64,000 bases of DNA from Vanessa cardui (GCF_905220365.1 NC_061130.1:14143501-14207500); one strand, 5' to 3'; counted from the stretch's first letter, positions 1-12,812 are shown. Notes: generated by a model from the sequence alone, not told the origin. Numbers and translations: made by a program.

Positions 1-1958
1 GTAATGGGAAATTTAATGCTGTTGTTATTGTTGATGTAATTTTGGAATAAAGTTCTATTGACACCTGGTAGTAGAGTAAACTGGCAGTAATCGTCAATTT
101 AGAAAAAGCATTGTTACCTCTTTCTTTATCTCAGAATTATATATGCTAGAAAGAGAAAGAGATAAATTCTTATTTAAAAATCCCATTTAATTTAAAAAAA
201 TAATTTTGATAACAATTTTGTGATTGTCATTTAATTATTCTGTTATGTAGTACGTCGTATATAGCGAAAGCAAATGCGTTCCAACTGAGTGTTCTATGAC
301 AGCTCGTATTTTATTTTTATAATCTGTTTTGTTTTAAAGTAAAAATAAGTCCCCTCTGTTTGTTAATTATGAGTCTACTTCAATAAATAATATTTTGATT
401 ATTGATTAATTTGTTTAAACCATTTATTTTACTACACATACATTATATCGATTGTACACAAGAAAATAATTAAATTTAAAGAACACAGTGTTGGTAGCAA
501 TGGTTTCATCTCAGTATAAGCTGTGCTAATGCACAGCACTGATTTTCATATGACCCTTGACTATTGGGTAAATATAAACACAAATACACATGCGCGCACA
601 CGAAAATAAATAAATGAAATATAAAAACTAAAAGCCTAGCTAGCTTTATCCTTGAGAAAAACAAAACACATTTTACAAGAAGAAAAACATCACAAGGAAC
701 TTGAAATGAACCCGAAAAAAAAGACATTAAAAATTAATATGATCTTATTATTTATAAGACTATCAAATTAAAAGTTAAGTTTAAGTGTTATAAAGTAAAA
801 TATTTCTAAAGAAGCTTGTAAAGTCGTATACGATATTGAAGAGTAGAAATAAAATAGACAAGTCATGCTAATTTAATTAATATTTTCCTCATTTATTCAA
901 ATGATTGTAGTCGAATAACTCATTAATGGACGAACACGATTCTAAATTGTTAACTTATTAATAGACGCAAGATATTTCGATTTATCTGTTAAATAATAAT
1001 CACATTAACAATACGAACGATTTATTACGTCTGAATATCCTTGATTAGTTGTAAATAGTCACCGTTCATGCCTTATCTTAATTGAGGATGCAGTAAAATA
1101 TGAAATATACAAACTTGCTATACTAATTTCATCTCTATGTTAATTTTATTAAGGTCGATATCACACGTGTCGACACTTTTCTTCCATTGTTCACAATTTA
1201 AATGTGACTAATTCTTCTTTAATAGTGCCTTACACTGTTGCCTCATAATATTTTTAATATGCGGCATATATGCGTAGTTGTTCATTGTCCTATTTCTCAA
1301 TTTATTCGACCTAATTTAATGGTGAACAATCTTGAAGTCTAACAGTAGCCTATAGGCCCTTTTTAATCCAGGATGCAAAAAACAACGAGTTTAGAGCTGC
1401 CTCACCAATTATTGCCAAGTCTTGAAGCAACGGAGAAGTTTCTCAGGTCTTTGGTCTTTTTTGGGTGCGATGCGAAAATTTACAAACTCAAACTCATATT
1501 CCTTTATTCAATATAGAAGCATCACACTTACTTATTGATTGTCAAATAAACACTACCACCGGTTCGGAAAAAGGAACACCCTGACCTGAGATGAACGCGC
1601 GAAAGAAACTCTTCTTTTTTATTTATTTTTGTGAAATTAATAAGATACATAGTAGTATATGATTAGAAATAGCCAGGAGGCGATCGTTTCATTCCCAAGG
1701 TGTGCTATCAAACATAAACTCGCTAATTGTATAGTAACGCTTGGTGTTTTACAATTGTTTTTTGCTGCAGATAGGTAGCACCATCTTGAACAAAAAACGT
1801 GGCGCCAGCATTGTCATACTGTACATAATCAGGTTGAAAAAAATCCAATATGGCATTGAGAGTTACGATTATAGGACTAAAAGCTTGGCCAAGTTAGCAG
1901 TGACCTCTCGAGGATTCAGGATCTGTAGCCTATAACTGCTGATTTAAAAAACAAAAAC
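1..1958. other. AT-rich stretch without recognised genes
   Basis: Only short chance reading frames. A fragment with ACCACCGGTTCGGAAAAAGG near 1555 may be a scrap of the LINE 3' UTR family seen at 15766. Nothing else was identified. Confidence 0.5.
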
Positions 1959-2070
1959 AACAGCCTGTAAATTTCTCACTGCTGTGTTAAAGCCTCCTCT
2001 ACCTTTGAGGAGAAGGTTTGGAACATATTCCTCTACGCTTTTTCAATGCGGGTTGGTGGAAATTTAATAA
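1959..2070 (-). repeat. SINE family B, 3' fragment
   Basis: CAACAGCCTGTAAATTTCTC ... TTGAGGAGAAGGTTTGGAAC ... GCGGGTTGGTGG only. Confidence 0.65.
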
Positions 2071-4184
2071 TGTAAAAAAAGGAAAAATAAAATGTTCGTT
2101 TTCTTTTTTTAAAGGGTTTTGATAAAACAAGTTTTCTTCACTTCCAAAGTATGCTACATATAAATCACTTATAATAAATTCGTAGCAGTATAATATTGGG
2201 AACAGAAATATATCTACTGTTAGAAGAAATCTCAAACTGTTAAGATCAAAACTAAAGGTAGTGGTCACTTATATGATGGTGTATATTTTTATTACTTTCA
2301 ATGTCCAAATCATAATAACCTCGACCTTGGTTCCGCACCAGTGAGGCGCGCTTAAACATTCGCAGCGCACACGCACACATAGATACATTTGTTGATCTCA
2401 TGAGAATATATTTCTCTCTTACGTAACTAGTGTTAAGTGCTGAGATGGCCAGGGGATAATAATTATCTTCACATTTTCAGGCGCTTAATTTGTGATAGCA
2501 CTCCCATAGGAGCATGTGAATAGATTTTGTCAATTGTCTATGGGCGTTGGGGACTGTTTACTATCAGGTGTCTCATTTTCACGACCGACTATCTATATCA
2601 TTAAAAAAATTGTAATACTTTAATATGAACGAGCGTGGTTGGTTACTTCAAGATAAGGAAGGAAAGGGAGGCCTTCTCCTTCCCTTACGAAGATAAGGAT
2701 GAGTTTAAACTTCAATAAGAAATTAACTATTGTACAAGAATAAATAAATGGCAAATGTGAGAACTATTACATTCAAGAAAAAGAATGCCTACTGACTTTC
2801 TTACTGGTTCTTATCGGATGAATCTTCTTTCCAAAACGTTGGTAGATTTACATTGAATTAAATCCTGTACGTTGTTGATTTGAAAGTGCGTTAAGATATA
2901 TTTTTATTAATTTATTATTTTTATCATCGAGAAGACCTGACTTGTAATATTTGTAACGTCTAATTCTGACATCTCGTCCGGTTTGATGAGACAATCGTCG
3001 TACTGCTTATTTTTTAAATAGGTTATAATGCTGTCAAACTTGTCTCATTCTTTCTGCTCTAACGATGTTGACATTGCTCCATATTGCTGATAGAATTTAA
3101 TTTATTTTTGGTTATAATACTTCGGTCTACATTTTCAAATAACGTGTGTTGCTTATGTTTGAAATATTTCAAGGTCAGACCGAGTTTCGCGTCTAAATCC
3201 GACGACCACTTTCCGTTTCATTACGTTTTATTCAAATTATATCTCGTTTATTACAACGACATTTGATTTTATCTATAATAAACGTGTAAGTAACTCTGTC
3301 TTGTCTGTATGACATACTTTCACAACCAAATCAATGAATCGATTTTGGTGCAATGATATGAAGCAAACTTGAACTCCAAGAAAGGCTATTTTTTTTAATA
3401 TAGGTAGGTTGTGTGTAAAAAAACTACAAAAATACAGTTGCTATTTGTCTGTGTGTAAGAAACAATGAATTACAGATTCTAAATCGTTGATCAGAGTCAG
3501 ATTAACTAATCTAGAAAATCAATGGTCATTGGTCAATGACAGCTGATGACGTCATTTTCGACCAATGAGCATTCGTTATAAATTTGACACTGCTCGTCAT
3601 TTCAAAAATAAGCAGTTTTACTACATAACTTAATTTAATTAAGATGCAAACAGAATTGGGACGATAACGAAACGTCAGTTCTATTTTTAAAATGTATTAT
3701 GTGTTTGTTAAAAAAAGACCTTGGCGCTCAATACAGATATCATTAAAAAAAAATAACATTGTTTGCACTAAAAAAACAGTGTGGCCAGTTTCAATATTTC
3801 TAAAAACTTTGTGACTTTTAGCAACTGTATCCTTCATATATTGTTGATTCGTATGTAGCTCTCCATGTGTGGAGCGGTTCTTAGAATCGAGTTTTATTTA
3901 CTAATAAATCACTTCTAATCTTTGATTTAGTAATTCGACCTCAGACGAGAGGTAACTGGTTTTGTCTTTATTTAGTATTATATTAAGCGTTCCGATTCTT
4001 TCAAATATGTTATGAAATTATCGTATTTTTCAAGAGGTTTTTTTTTATATTAAAATCTAAAAAGACTTTGTACTGACTAATATAAAAACTGATTCGATAT
4101 GAGTCTTAGTCTAATTGAGTCGCAAAATTTTTGTATGTCCAACTATTTGACTATTTTTATAAAGGTTTGGAGTTACCACCATCT
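2071..4184. other. Stretch without recognised genes
   Basis: A scrap of repeat F may lie near 2500-2580. At 3525-3555 there is a cluster of small palindromes (GTCATTG-GT-CAATGAC and ATGACGTCAT) with an ATTGG/CCAAT pair. No coding sequence was recognised. Confidence 0.45.
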
Positions 4185-4250
4185 CTATTATACGGGTTGT
4201 TACACTTGGCAGTATATAGCTGACACATGCAGTTTTCCTCGCGATGTTTT
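4185..4250 (-). repeat. SINE-B fragment, left half split by the LINE
   Basis: Degenerate minus-strand match to the Metulj-like SINE (GGCAG..GACACATGCAG.TTTCCTCGCGATGTTTT). It continues at 6271 on the other side of the LINE. Confidence 0.6.
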
Positions 4251-4609
4251 ATTTATTTATTTATTTAAGCACACTTACAACATACATATTACAAACATTT
4301 TTATTGAAATTTAAAAGTTATATTAAAGTTTGATATGTACGTCAATTACAAGTGTACATAACATTCATTGAGTATGTATATTTATTTTATAAGTAATGAT
4401 AGTTACAGTTACAGTGCAAATTTAAAAATTATTTATATTATTTAATTAATTCAGAATAAATATACAAATTAAATTAAATTAAAGTAAAATAAAAATTAAA
4501 TCAAAATCAAATCAAAATAAAATTAAATAAATCAAAATTGAATTAAAAATTAAATCAAAATAAATTAATATTACAAAAAAATAAAATCAAAATTAAATTA
4601 AAACTAAAA
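4251..4609 (-). other. AT-rich 3' UTR of the truncated LINE
   Basis: Non-coding stretch after the pol stop. On the + strand 4440-4600 is an imperfect run of AAATTAAATCAAAAT-like units, followed leftwards by ordinary AT-rich sequence and the (ATTT)n end at 4251. Confidence 0.7.
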
Positions 4610-6265
4610 CTAATCATGCGTTTTATAGTAATTAAATAACTTATTTCTGAAGATAGTGGGGGAGTCGTTAAAAATGTCAATGCCAGGGATTGATTTAAGG
4701 ATATTATTATACTCGTTGCATATTCGTATCAAGGGGGCTTGATTGCCAACATGCGTTCTTAAACAAGGAGTGTAGAATATTTTGTGAGTATTTCTGGGTG
4801 TTCTAGAAGGAACAGATATAAATAGTCTTTCAATAATTTCTGAATTTGGTACTTTATTGTTTATAATATTATGTAAAAATTTTAGATCAATAATTTCGCG
4901 CCTACTCCGTAGTGAAACCATATTAAATTTTGCCAAACGGTCCTTATATAATTGTCTATGCGAAAAATCTTTTTCAAGGTAAGAAAGATGTTTGGTAAAT
5001 GCTCGCTGTATACTCTCAATGCGCTGAGAATGAACAGTGTAAAAAGGTTTCCAGATGATACTGGCGTACTCAAGATTGCTGCGTACCAAGGCATTGTATA
5101 GAAGTATTTTAGTGTCTTTAGAAAATCCATGGGTGTTTCGCTTGATAAAACCAAGATTTTGTGCAGCTTTAACAACTATATTATCAATATGCGTCATGAA
5201 TGTTAAACGGCTGTCAATAGTGACTCCTAAGTCTTTTATTTGTAATATTTTCTCGATTAATACATTGCCGATGGAGTACCTAGAGACAAGCGGTTTTTTC
5301 TTCCTGGTAAATTTCATATGAAAACATTTGCTGACGTTAAGAGTCATATTATTAGAACAACACCATTCGTTAATACTGTTAATATCATTCTGTATTAAGT
5401 TTATGTCCTTATTCGATTTTACTGTTTTGTAAATTTTAAGATCATCTGCATAAAGAGAATATTTACAATGTTTAATATATTTGGTTATGTCGTTGATGAA
5501 AACGAGAAATAAAAGAGGACCCAAATGTGAGCCCTGCGGCACCCCGCTTTTGGCAAAGTAAATCTCGGCGTCAAAACCAGTGACCGAAACTGTAAGTGGT
5601 CTCTGCGTTAAATATGATTGAAACCAGTTAATCAATGAACTGCCAAGGCCATACTGATACAGCTTGTTAATGAGTATTTGGTGATTCACTTTATCAAACG
5701 CGTTGCTAAAATCGGTGTATATACAATCAATTTCATCACCCTTATCTATTACCCCAAAGCCAGATCTGATGTAAAAATAGTTAAATTTGTTGCAATAGAT
5801 GACCCATTTCTAAACCCGTGCTGTGAACGTGTAAAAATATTTTTAAAATGATTATTAAGTATGGGATAGACAAGGCTCTCAAACAATTTGGAGAAGCACG
5901 ACAGTATTGAGATTGGACGGTAATTCTTAATATCTGAACGATCACCTTTTTTGTATATTGGTATTATTCGAGCTTTCTTCCACTCGTCAGGGAAAATACC
6001 ACTTTTCATGGAAGAGTTAAAAATTATTGTCAACGGCAGTACTAACGCGGAGCTGCATCTTTTAATTAAGAGTGGAAAAATACCGTCAGGACCGGCGCTT
6101 TTAGATAGATCTAGAGATTTAATTTTTTTTGCAACCTCAGCTTCACTAAATATTATTTTAGTAATGGTTGTTATATTAGTGTTATTCAAATTATTCTGAT
6201 TTCTCTTGTTCATAGCTACTGTTTCTTCAGGGTAAACGGATGAAAAATGACAAGCAAAAAGATTA
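4251..6265 (-). mobile_element. 5'-truncated CR1/jockey-type LINE
   Basis: The element carries the C-terminal ~540 residues of a LINE pol, an AT-rich 3' UTR and a short (TAAA)n tail at 4251-4266. The endonuclease half is absent, so the copy is 5'-truncated. Both flanks read as parts of one tRNA-derived SINE (about 4185-4250 and 6271-6366), and GCGAT(G)TTT occurs on both sides as a likely target duplication. Family wording (QHGFRNGSSIATNL, YADDLKIY) fits the CR1/Daphne/jockey group. I cannot choose between these without a tree. Confidence 0.85.
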
Positions 6266-6276
6266 GCGATTTCCAA
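4610..6276 (-). pseudogene. LINE reverse transcriptase, frameshifted
   Basis: Two open segments, 6276-5749 (ARIIPIYKKGDRSDIKNYRP, QHGFRNGSSIATNL) and 5689-4610 (GVPQGSHLGPLLFLVFINDI, YADD, MTLNVSKCFHMKF, DLGVTIDSRLTF, SNLEYASIIW). Between them the same protein continues in another frame through motif A (CIYTDFSNAFDKVNHQ), with the shift near the G run at about 5752-5757. A single one-base indel therefore breaks an otherwise open pol. The start at 6276 is a truncation point and not a true initiation codon. Confidence 0.88.
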
Positions 6277-6366
6277 CCAGCCACGAGATGATTATGAACA
6301 CAAATGAATTAGATCAAAATTAAGTTCAGATTCTTGTCTTCTAACCACTGAGTTATCTGACGTATA
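6271..6366 (-). repeat. SINE-B fragment, right half split by the LINE
   Basis: Resumes the SINE with CACGAGATGATTATGAACAC and ends in the tRNA-like head (TTCTAACCACTGAGTTATCT). Several internal bases are lost. Confidence 0.65.
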
Positions 6367-6844
6367 ATATTTGCATTAAATATTCGCCCAGTGTTAACTT
6401 TATTGAAATTTTAAAGTTTTAGATGAGATTTTCCTTCACAATAATACACGACAGACTCAGTAAAAACTCTGTAGATCGTTTAACACTACTTTCTAAAAAT
6501 TTGACATTTTATGAAATAATTTAAATTTGACAGTTGAATTCGAATTTCAAAAATAGAATTTTGACAATCATTAACCGGTTTCAGTTATTATCAGTTTCTC
6601 ATTCAGAATGTCACACGGAATTCTTTAAATGCCTCGTCGCTTATTTATCGAACCGGTTCACTTGTTTTCGCGAACATTTGACCGCTTAACTTATATGGCA
6701 AAGATTTCGATAAAGAGTTACTAAAGTATCAAGTATATACCTACAAAATTAAATTTTTGCAACGAAAACTCTTTTGACTTCAATAAGTAAATAAATAAAT
6801 AAATAGGTATAAAAAATAAAATTATATAATACACACCCACACTA

Positions 6845-6846
<2 letters not shown>

Positions 6847-6885
<39 letters not shown>
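6847..6885. repeat. (AC)n microsatellite
   Basis: About 19 uninterrupted AC units, preceded at 6787-6806 by a short AATA run. Confidence 0.95.
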
Positions 6886-6890
<5 letters not shown>

Positions 6891-7186
6891 AATGTTTTCC
6901 ATTTCCATTTTTAATCTTAAAGTAAGTTAAATATTTATTAGTTTATAATTTGTATGTTTCGATATATGTATGTATATCCAGGAGAAGGACCGGGTATTTT
7001 GAGATACAGGTTTCGCCTACTTCAAAATTCCTGTTGCTAACTATTGCTGTACAAACTGATTTAAACAATAAATTTTTATTTTTATTTTTTTTTATTTTTT
7101 TTGGGTTATACATGTCGAAGCATCAACTAGTTTAATTTTTTATCGTACGTGCTGGCGTCTTCAGTATGACTGTAAAGTCATATAAC
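6886..7186. other. Stretch without recognised genes
   Basis: AT-rich, with a T-rich run about 7068-7101. No gene or repeat family was recognised. Confidence 0.45.
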
Positions 7187-7335
7187 ACCAACCTGTGAAT
7201 TTACCAGTGTTGGGATAAGGCCTCTTCTCCCCTTGTAGAGAAGGTTTGGAAAATATTCCACCGCGCTGTTCCAATGGAAGGTGGAATACACATGTGGCAG
7301 AATTTCAATGAAATTAGACACATGCAGGTTTCACA
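7187..7335 (-). repeat. SINE family B, 3' half
   Basis: AACCTGTGAATTTACCAGTG ... GACACATGCAGGTTTCAC; the tRNA head is absent. Confidence 0.7.
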
Positions 7336-7631
7336 GTTAGACTAAAAGAAATATAATATCCATTGCAACGTTTTTTAAACCACGAAACACATTTAAATAT
7401 GGCAAAGTTGAATTAGCATATTTCGTATGTACATAAATAGTCAATTAAATTATCAAATATACGATTTTTAAATTTAATTTAATTATTTATGTACCAATTA
7501 AAGAAATTATTAACATAAACAGCCAAACCCGACTATGACATCATTATAATACAAATATATTTTCTATGAATACATATAAATGTCATATCTAAAACGCGAT
7601 ATCCGAAGCTATAGGTCCAATTGACTTTCAG

Positions 7632-7770
7632 TATAAAATCAAAATATACATTATTCAAGTAGGCTTTTATAGGCACTTTTGAATTTAACTACTATGTTAA
7701 GTGAAGCTACCACCGGTTCGGAAAGTAGATTCTACCGAGAAGAACCGGCAAGAAACTCAGTGTTTAATAA
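7632..7770 (-). repeat. LINE 3' UTR fragment (same family as 15766-16140)
   Basis: On the + strand it reads TCAAAATATACATTATTCAA ... ACCACCGGTTCGGAAAGTAG ... AACCGGCAAGAAACTCAGT, the complement of the LINE 3' UTR. No coding part. Confidence 0.7.
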
Positions 7771-8235
7771 ATATTTATTCCTTTCGCGATAATGGATAAT
7801 TTTGTATGAATCTTGTATGACCTGAACTTATACGAAGTCAGGGCGTAGAATTAGTATTTATGTATTATTGAAAGTAAGTTTGTAAGTAATTCGAACAAGT
7901 TCCATAACTATACACATGTACGCACTTGCGCATTCGCTTCGGCCATAAAAGGATCACGATAATCTGACGTCGCCGTTCTTGTACATTGCAAATTCAACCT
8001 TAATAGTATGACGATAGAGTGTATTTTGAAAGGAGTCTGGTTTCAAAATCCAGACGTGCCGAGGTTGGAATCCAAATAAGAATCAAAAGGTTGTTTATGT
8101 GGCGTGTAAGGCGCTTAGTTAAATGATTCATGTCTTAGCGACGGTTTTTTTGTAATTACACATATTAAAAAAAGTAAAAAAGTCAATTATATAACTTGTT
8201 ATTAGACGTGGTCTGCTACTGGTTTTTATTATGCT

Positions 8236-8430
8236 GTGGGTTGGACGATTATATGGGCCACCTGATGGTGTTCATCACCCATTGAAAATGGCACTGTAAG
8301 AAATACTAGCCATTCCATACAAACCTTGGGATGTTATGTTCTTTATGCCTTCAGTTACACTAGCTCACTCACCTTCAACTGCGATGTTAAGTATTGTTGT
8401 ATGACGGTGGAATACCTGATAAGAAGTTGT
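8236..8430 (+). repeat. Interspersed repeat F, copy 1
   Basis: GTGGGTTGGACGATTATATG GGCCACCTGATGG ... CTGTAAGAAATACTAGCCAT ... ACGGTGGAATACCTGATAAG. Widespread type, class unknown. Confidence 0.6.
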
Positions 8431-8472
8431 TATCTATCTAATGGACTTGTCCTTCCAAATATTTTTTTTATG

Positions 8473-8712
8473 GTATAGGTTGGCGGACGAGCATATAGGC
8501 CACCTGATGGTAAGTGATCACCATCACCCATAGACAATGACACTGTAAGAAATATTAACTATTCCTTACATCGCCAATGCGCCACCAACCTTGGGAACCT
8601 GTTGGGAAAATGTTATGTCCCTGAAGTTACACTGACCTTATTCACCCTTCAAACCGGAACACAACAATACTGAGTACTGTCATTTGGCGGTAGAATATCT
8701 TATGAGGTTGTT
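8473..8712 (+). repeat. Interspersed repeat F, copy 2
   Basis: ATAGGTTGGCGGACGAGCAT ... GCGCCACCAACCTTGGGAAC ... CATTTGGCGGTAGAATATCT. Forty bases from copy 1, same direction. Confidence 0.62.
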
Positions 8713-9465
8713 GGATTGATTAACTGTCAAATACCTGTAACATAAAAATATTTAAAAAATAAAGTATTACTCGTTTTTCTTAAATATGGCGTAATATTAT
8801 AATCAGACAACACCCATTTTTCACTTATCTATAACAGTGTGATGGAATTCAAACCTTCAACTAAACAGCAATGGTACCAAACAGTGGAATGTATACAGGG
8901 TGGTACTGAAATATTTCACTCACAGTACCTTTGATACAAAGATTTCATCCACAAAACTTGACCAAAATCACAATAGAAACGAAGATTATAAATATTGCTA
9001 TACATAATGTGTTTTCGACTATTTCTTTCGGCCATATGTTAATTAATGACGTAAGAGTAACTGACGCGTGATGACATCATGGTTAGTTCTTGCAAACAAA
9101 AGTAGTTTGAATTCCATTGGCTTCTCGAATTATGACTGGAATTCTCTATATACTAGCTAACAAGCAGATTAAGACTGCCAAATATTGTCTGCTTTTGGTT
9201 TAGTAGCCATTTTATAAATACCAAAGTATTGGTTTTAATCCTTGGACTAGGCCAATAAATAGTCAATTTTCATTAATGTCTTAATATAATTTAAAATATA
9301 TAGATGTTATAATTATGGCGCTCGAATGAATGATATAGAACTTGAAGTAATGAAGCACCACCTCCTCATTATCCATCATTATTCACCAATTATTAATATT
9401 AATTACTAATAAGATATATTCCCCTTTATATTATTATGTGAATATAGTTGGATGGTTCAATGATT

Positions 9466-9720
9466 TTGTTTTGGTTGGTGGTCACCATCATTCATTGATG
9501 GTGCTGTGGAAATATAAATATTCCTTAAGTGTCCAATGCGCCACTAACCTTGGGAGGGAAGATGTTATTTTATGCTATATTAGCCCTCATACCTGTAGTT
9601 AATGAGTTTCTAACCGTTCCAACTGGAACTCAAAAATACTAAGTATTATTTGGCGGTAGAATATTTACTGCCATGCTGACACCTAAATGGGTTTCCTAGA
9701 AGCCCTACCACCGAGTCATA
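9466..9720 (+). repeat. Interspersed repeat F, copy 3
   Basis: TTTTGTTTTGGTTGGTGGTC ... AATGCGCCACTAACCTTGGG ... ATTTGGCGGTAGAATATTTA ... AAGCCCTACCACCGAGTC. Confidence 0.6.
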
Positions 9721-10568
9721 CATCCATGTTCTAAAATATTAAATTAAATTAGTACTAGCTTCAAAATTTTCGTTACCATGACACAGTTTTATATTTTTTA
9801 TGCACCGTTTATATCTCGGAGATTAATTAATATACCCAAGGATGATGAACAGATCGCTTCTAGTGATAAGGCAGTGGGCTATTTTATATGTCTTATAGTT
9901 GTCGCCCGCGGCGTCGTTTGCATTTTGGGGATTGGTTATCAGGCGTTAAGAAAAGGCTGAGTCCTTTCTTGAAGCTTTTGTTTTGCTTAAACCACCGTTC
10001 ATCAAATTTGTTTTCTTGATTTGACCGTTACGCAGAGACAGACAGAAAATATACTTTAATATGTCAAAATAGGACAATATTACTAAGGTGGTCCAAATAC
10101 ATCTTAAAATAAATTAATAATATTTATCATTTAAATAGAGTACTAGAAATTACAATTCGTAATTAACTGTAAACGACGTTAAATTTTCTCCTCGATGATT
10201 CTTTATCTCAATAGTTGGAATTTGAAATATATATTTTTTAAGCTGAATACAAGTTAACCTTTGCTTAAAACTGCATTTGTTTTTTTTTTTTATAATTGAC
10301 TCAGTAGCAACAGAATTCCTATACACGACAGCGCCTTACAAATCGTTCTATTTTTAAACCATTAGTAAACGAAGGGATGCGACTGATATAATAAATGGCC
10401 TTTGATAATTAAAAAAAACCGGATTGCTTTTAATGTATATTTAAGTGAAATGTTTGTTGAAATATGCATGACACACGCCTCAAGTTATTTTAAGATTAGG
10501 TAATCGTACGTTTGGGTCTTCAGACATTCATGGACTTTTAAAAAAAAATTAATACCTTCTTATATTTT
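9721..10568. other. Stretch without recognised genes
   Basis: The CAGAGACAGACAGAAAATAT wording near 10034 is typical of repeat tails. Otherwise nothing was recognised. Confidence 0.45.
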
Positions 10569-10849
10569 ACTAGCGACCCGACCCGGCTTCACTTGTGTGT
10601 ACGTTAATTAATGTACTACAAATTTTATTAATTTACGACATCACGTTAGAAAATTTTAAAATTGTCCGGGTTTCTTTACTATATTGTCCATGTATTATAT
10701 AAAAAGAACCTTCCTCTCTAATCACTCTATCTAATAAAGAAACAGCATTATAATCCGTTGCGTAGTTTTAAAGATTTAAGCATACATAGGGATATAGGGA
10801 CAAAGAAAGCGACTTTGTTTTATACTATGTAGTGATTAGAATCCCTTCT
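10569..10849 (+). repeat. Interspersed repeat E, full copy
   Basis: ACTAGCGACCCGACCCGGCT ... AATCCGTTGCGTAGTTTTAA ... TTATACTATGTAGTGATTAG. Same ends as 24517-24767. Class unknown; no coding sequence. Confidence 0.65.
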
Positions 10850-12507
10850 CACTTAAACGTTTAGAACGTTATTTAACAAGATTAAAATAAATTTTAAACT
10901 TACTACCGGGTGTGTTGATATTATCAAAAGAACCGGCAAGAATTATAGTACCACATTTTTTATGACATTTTTAATTATTCTGCAAACGAGTACGAACTCT
11001 ACCTCTTTTATTATCTACTTATATGATCTTATTATTTATTCATGATATTTTTTTTTCAACATGAGTTTAAAAAAAATAATATTCCGACGACTTCACATTT
11101 TTAATGTAGTATGTTATGTTAATTGAAGGAATAAAATTTGTCCTCATCGAAAAACCCGTGAAATAAATTATTCTAATTATTTGGAAAATCATTAGTAGTA
11201 GTAGTAGCTTCCTGTCTCCATAAAAAAGTGTCCTTCCTTGAAGTTAAAGTGTACTTTATATCATGTTTCATCAAAATCGGTTCAGTGATTTCGCCATGAA
11301 CAGCAACAGTAATAAAGAGATTCCTTTCACAGTTATAATATTAGTATATATTTGTTTATAAATTATATGGCAAAGGCTACATAAAGTATATCTTGTTAGT
11401 AAACGTATGTTCTATACATACATATACAAAACTGTACACACATAATTACATAAATAAATAAACATTACAAATATACAAAACCTTCAACAAATCTAGTAGC
11501 GTTCATTGATAACAACATGACATAGTACATAAATATGTGTATATAAGAAGATATACAATTGGTTTACATATATAGATTAACATAATAACTTGTTTTCGGT
11601 GGGTTATGAGATAATCGTTTCTGAAAAATATATCTTGAACGCTTTTGAAATGTCGAGCCCTAAAATGAGAACGTGAGCAAGTTCCTTCAAGTCTAATCGT
11701 TCCTGAGATTAGCCGGAACAAAGAGACAGACATACAAAAAAAATGTAACATATACAATTGATAAAAGAACTGTTATTTTAATATTACAAACAGACACTCC
11801 AATTTTATTATATGGATCAATAAACTATTGAACAGCGTTCGCGTTCGTCTTGTATGAAGGTTTGCTAATTGGGCTTCTTTTAAATTTTTTGGGTGTTGTT
11901 ACAAAATGAAATAGCCAAAGATTTTTGTGTATGACTCTCGATCTTCCTCTCCGCATAATAATATATATTTACTTCAAATATACGTAGAAAATTTGGTAAA
12001 TATATAGACTTTAAAATGAATATATTTTTGATATTTATAAAAGGTAAATATGCAATAATTTTTATAAATATATTGACTACGTAATTAGTAAGAAATGCTA
12101 TATAAAGATTATCACGTATGATTAAATTTTTTTGGTATTCAATTCTAGTATGGATTTTATTGCTGGATTAAAATTTAAGCTACTGATAAGATTGGAATGC
12201 AACTGCAGGGGACTTATGTATGACTTAACTAATAATATTACCAAATATATTCTTATTGGAAAGGTATTATGATATTGACATATAATATGGGCAATGGTCA
12301 CTGATGGTATGTGATCACAATGAGCATTGTTCCAATAAAAAACTAACCATTCGTATACCGACGATAACAACCGCCAAAAACTTCAGTAGTTACTCTTTTT
12401 CATCATTTATATTAAAACTCAATTAAATCATTTTATGTTTCTTCTATAGATAGCTTAATACCTAATACTAAGTGCACGATTTGTTATGTTCTATATAATC
12501 TTTTATG
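10850..12507. other. Repeat debris without genes
   Basis: Contains the Helitron scrap at 11640 and a TTTCATCAAAATCGGTTCAG repeat tail near 11265. The remainder is AT-rich and unassigned. Confidence 0.45.
11640..11809 (-). repeat. Helitron-like fragment (same family), 5' part
   Basis: Minus strand ATAATAAAATTGGAGTGTCT ... CTTTGTTCCGGCTAATCTCA; no 3' hairpin found. Confidence 0.6.
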
Positions 12508-12812
12508 AGCCTAGATAGCCCAGTGGTTAGAATGCGTGCATCTTAACCGACGATTTCGGGTTCAAACCCAGGCAAGCACCACTATATATATGTGCTTAAT
12601 TTGTGTTTATAATTCATCTCGTGCTCGACAGTGTAGGAAAACATCGTGAGGAAATCTGCGTGTGTCTAATGTCATCGAAATTCTGCCACATGTGCATTCC
12701 ACCAACTCGCATTGGAACAGCGTGGTGGAATATGTTTCATGCCCTCTCGTTAATGGGAGAGGAGGCCTTAGCCCAGCAGTGGGAATTTACAGGCTGTTAA
12801 TTTTTTACTTTT
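12508..12812 (+). mobile_element. tRNA-derived SINE, Metulj-like (family B), near full length
   Basis: Head with A box (TAGCCCAGTGGTTAGAA) and B box (GGGTTCAAACCC), body with ATTCATCTCGTGCTCG, CTGCCACATGTGCATTCCAC and the end GAGGCCTTAGCCCAGCAGTG..CAGGCTGTTA. From memory this resembles the Metulj SINEs described in Heliconius. Length about 305 bp. Confidence 0.8.

Noticed and set aside
1741..1935. 64-codon + strand open frame after a possible acceptor (tttgctgcag)
   Set aside because: No recognisable domain, no donor partner and composition like the surrounding AT-rich DNA; it is probably a chance frame.
12508..12600. tRNA genes at the heads of the repeats (also at 42549 and 44658)
   Set aside because: A and B boxes are present, but the sequence continues into SINE bodies repeated across the window and the cloverleaf is degenerate.
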